This document shows, piece by piece, positions 18,366-19,916 of a stretch of DNA of 19,916 bases. How positions within the stretch are numbered: position 1 is the stretch's first letter; each line of letters starts with the position of its first letter. Source of the DNA: Candidatus Moraniibacteriota bacterium (GTDB taxonomy: Bacteria; Patescibacteriota; Minisyncoccia; Moranbacterales; UBA2206); contig JAPLXF010000043.1 in the NCBI GenBank assembly GCA_026396205.1, positions 1-19,916 on the forward strand, read 5' to 3'. The translations under genes were made by a program, and so were the position numbers. The notes below the pieces were generated by a model, which did not search any database, was not told the DNA's origin, and saw only the letters and a list, made by a program, of their open reading frames with translations.

Positions 18366-19043
18366 TTATACTTTTTCAATTTCTTCTAAAACAATATTAA
18401 GGACGTGTTTATTAAATAAAATTTTATGATGCCCATAGACATTAACCTGGATATTTTTTGCGCCTTCCAGCCTGCAATTCCCTGTCGGCCAAACGTGATT
18501 GTCAAATTCTCCAAAAATAGAAACTATTTTGTGGTTTATAGCACTTTCGGAATTCAGCAATTTTATCACTTCGCTTTCTGGATGAATTTCTTTAAAAGCC
18601 TTGCATGGCAGAAGCTTTACCGCATGGCTTCCTAAAAATGGTGTCGCGATGGCAATTACTTTTATCACTCGCCCATCCTGATTATTAAAAGTGAGTAAAT
18701 ATTCGGCAATCAACCCGCCCTTGCTATGCGCAATGATGATTACATTATGCAAGTTTTTTTCATTAATCAGTTCGCGTATCAGCTTTGCGGAATGATCAAT
18801 CGCCTTCGTATTATAGCCAAGATTTTCTACTGCATAAACGGGATGACCCTTCAAAGAAATCGGATCTGCAATTGCTTTTAGAAACTGCCATTTCGAATAT
18901 ACGCCCGGTATGAGAATTATCGGCGGCTTATTTCCTGAAATATAACCAAGATAATGCTTGGGCGGCTTACGAAACATAAAAGCATGGCCCTTTGCGAGAT
19001 AAAAGTAATCACGAACCCAATTTGTAATTTTTTTAATAGGCAT
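18366..19043 (-). CDS. Alpha/beta hydrolase, lipase-like
   Basis: The 225-residue protein has the core of the lipase branch of the alpha/beta hydrolases: an oxyanion-hole strand PPIILIPGVYSKWQFL (40-55), the nucleophile elbow IIIAHSKGGLIAEYL with Ser107 in A-H-S-K-G-G, an acidic residue after strand 6 or 7 (FGEFDNHVWP, probably Asp181) and a His near the C-terminus (YGHHKIL, about 205-206). Substrates may be lipids or esters; this cannot be decided. There is no signal peptide, so it is likely cytoplasmic or peripheral. It lies after secA and before the DUF1653 gene. The start at 19043 lacks a clear SD. Confidence 0.88.
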   Translation of the reverse strand: MPIKKITNWVRDYFYLAKGHAFMFRKPPKHYLGYISGNKPPIILIPGVYSKWQFLKAIADPISLKGHPVYAVENLGYNTKAIDHSAKLIRELINEKNLHNVIIIAHSKGGLIAEYLLTFNNQDGRVIKVIAIATPFLGSHAVKLLPCKAFKEIHPESEVIKLLNSESAINHKIVSIFGEFDNHVWPTGNCRLEGAKNIQVNVYGHHKILFNKHVLNIVLEEIEKV

Positions 19044-19063
19044 CTATTTTATTTCCCGCAACA

Positions 19064-19092
19064 CCCCGTAAAGTCGCAGGGCGACCACGGGG
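19064..19092. repeat. GC-rich palindrome just after secA
   Basis: CCCCGT/ACGGGG (19064-19069 with 19087-19092) and inner GTCGC/GCGAC form an 11-bp hairpin with bulges, 8 bp after the secA stop. No U-tract follows on the minus strand, so it resembles the other dispersed palindromes more than a terminator. Confidence 0.75.
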
Positions 19093-19100
19093 CAAGTTTT

Positions 19101-19916
19101 TTATTTGCCACAGCAATGTTTATACTTTTTTGGACGTCCGTCAGCATGCCTTGCTCCGCACGGGCACGGATCATTGCGACCAACTTTATCCTTATTGATA
19201 ATCGGCGATTGTTTAACTTCTTCCGTTTCGCCGTCATTGACTTTTTTAGCCGCGCCAAACTGGTCGATTTCATCGCTGGCGCCTTTGAATTGCAAATCTT
19301 GTCGCGGGCGTTCCACTGGTTGTCCGGGTTCTGACATAACTTGGATTCGGAAAACGGTGTTGACAACCGTTGAGCGGATTTGTTCCATCATTGAAGTAAA
19401 CATATTAAAAGCTTCGCGCTTGTATTCAATCAAGGGATCTCTCTGGCCGTAACCGCGGATGCCGACGCTTTCGCGCAGATAATCAATTTCGTCCAGATGG
19501 TTCATCCAAGTCAGATCAATCGTCTGCAATACGATGGCCCGCTCGACGGAGCGCATCTGTTCACTGCCCGCTTGCTGCTCTTTTTTGTTATAAGCTTCCT
19601 TGGCCATTCCGATTAGAAATTCCGCCATAGCTGAAATTTTTTCCGAAGTATTTTTGCGCTTGTCGTTTTTAATTTCCTCCAGCTTTCTTTCCGTATCTTC
19701 CGAACACTCGACCAGCACCTTGAATTTCTGGCAGATTTCCTTGATATTCCAAGTGTTTTCATCTTCGGCCATCTGAAAAGATATTAGCCGTTCAATTTCT
19801 TCGGCAATATATTCCAACACTTCATTTTTAATATCGGATTTTTTCAAAATCTCCCGGCGCTTTTTATAAATCACTTCGCGCTGCTTGTTCATCACATCGT
19901 CGTATTCTAACACGTG
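19101..19916 (-). CDS. secA: SecA, C-terminal part (5' end outside window)
   Basis: SecA is the ATPase that drives preproteins through SecYEG. The frame is open at the window edge (it reads HVLEYDDVMNKQREVIYKKR at its first visible codons), so only the last 271 residues are present. LEYDDVMNKQREVIY is the hallmark of the helical scaffold/wing part; IQTIDLTWMNHLDEIDYLRE and SVGIRGYGQRDPLIEYKREA are the conserved C-terminal scaffold. The tail ends GRNDPCPCGARH with KKYKHCCGK, the zinc-binding C-x-C...CC motif that contacts SecB or ribosomes in other bacteria. A start at the edge GTG would be an artefact. It heads a minus-strand run toward secD and secF. Confidence 0.97.
   Translation of the reverse strand, partial: HVLEYDDVMNKQREVIYKKRREILKKSDIKNEVLEYIAEEIERLISFQMAEDENTWNIKEICQKFKVLVECSEDTERKLEEIKNDKRKNTSEKISAMAEFLIGMAKEAYNKKEQQAGSEQMRSVERAIVLQTIDLTWMNHLDEIDYLRESVGIRGYGQRDPLIEYKREAFNMFTSMMEQIRSTVVNTVFRIQVMSEPGQPVERPRQDLQFKGASDEIDQFGAAKKVNDGETEEVKQSPIINKDKVGRNDPCPCGARHADGRPKKYKHCCGK

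Noticed and set aside
19064..19092. secA terminator
   Set aside because: The stem is adequate but there is no U-tract on the minus strand; it fits the dispersed palindromes better.
19101..19913. Complete 270-aa protein starting at GTG 19913
   Set aside because: The frame is open to the window edge and matches the interior of SecA, so it is the 3' part of a longer gene.

Overview
The window looks like part of a small, AT-rich bacterial genome, most likely Patescibacteria/CPR (Parcubacteria-like). This is inferred from compact gene spacing, frequent absence of Shine-Dalgarno (SD) sequences, AT-rich intergenic filler, many GC-rich palindromes and lineage-atypical aminoacyl-tRNA synthetases; no marker gene settles it. 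Almost everything is on the minus strand. The clear plus-strand units are one small Cys-rich gene and one tRNA-Leu.

Layout. 1-5.2 kb: cell-surface polysaccharide genes (two GT4 glycosyltransferases, a Wzz-like chain-length protein, a polyprenyl-phosphate sugar-1-phosphate transferase) plus two small genes, one cut by the window edge. 5.2-5.9 kb: RNase P RNA swollen with palindromic insertions, next to a 100-bp inverted-repeat element. 5.9-13.1 kb: translation genes valS (archaeal/rickettsial-type), pheS (single-chain, mitochondrial-type) and tyrS, mixed with small unknown genes. 13.1-13.8 kb: two unassigned structured RNA genes, each with its own promoter and terminator, one rod-shaped (~130 nt) and one ~355 nt. 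13.8-14.8 kb: two small protein genes, an intact tRNA-Leu(CAG), and just before it a broken tRNA-Leu(UAA) with a hairpin in its D-loop. 14.8-19.9 kb: protein export genes secF, secD (with an internal parvulin-like domain) and the 3' end of secA, with an MTH1-like Nudix hydrolase, a DUF1653 protein and an alpha/beta hydrolase between secA and secD.

Three themes run through the window. (1) Short GC-rich palindromes sit inside functional genes: in RNase P RNA, in a tRNA D-loop, and in frame in the Nudix and SecD proteins, which resembles the palindromic elements of Rickettsia. A 135-bp element with 20-bp terminal inverted repeats and a 4-bp target duplication appears to have split the valS start codon from its promoter. 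(2) Several genes have a good -35/-10 promoter ending 6-9 nt before the ATG and no SD, which predicts leaderless mRNAs (valS ancestrally, tyrS, a glycosyltransferase, and probably a membrane-anchored protein); other small genes carry strong SD sequences. (3) The two RNA genes upstream of tyrS match no family I can recognise and are the best candidates for something undescribed.
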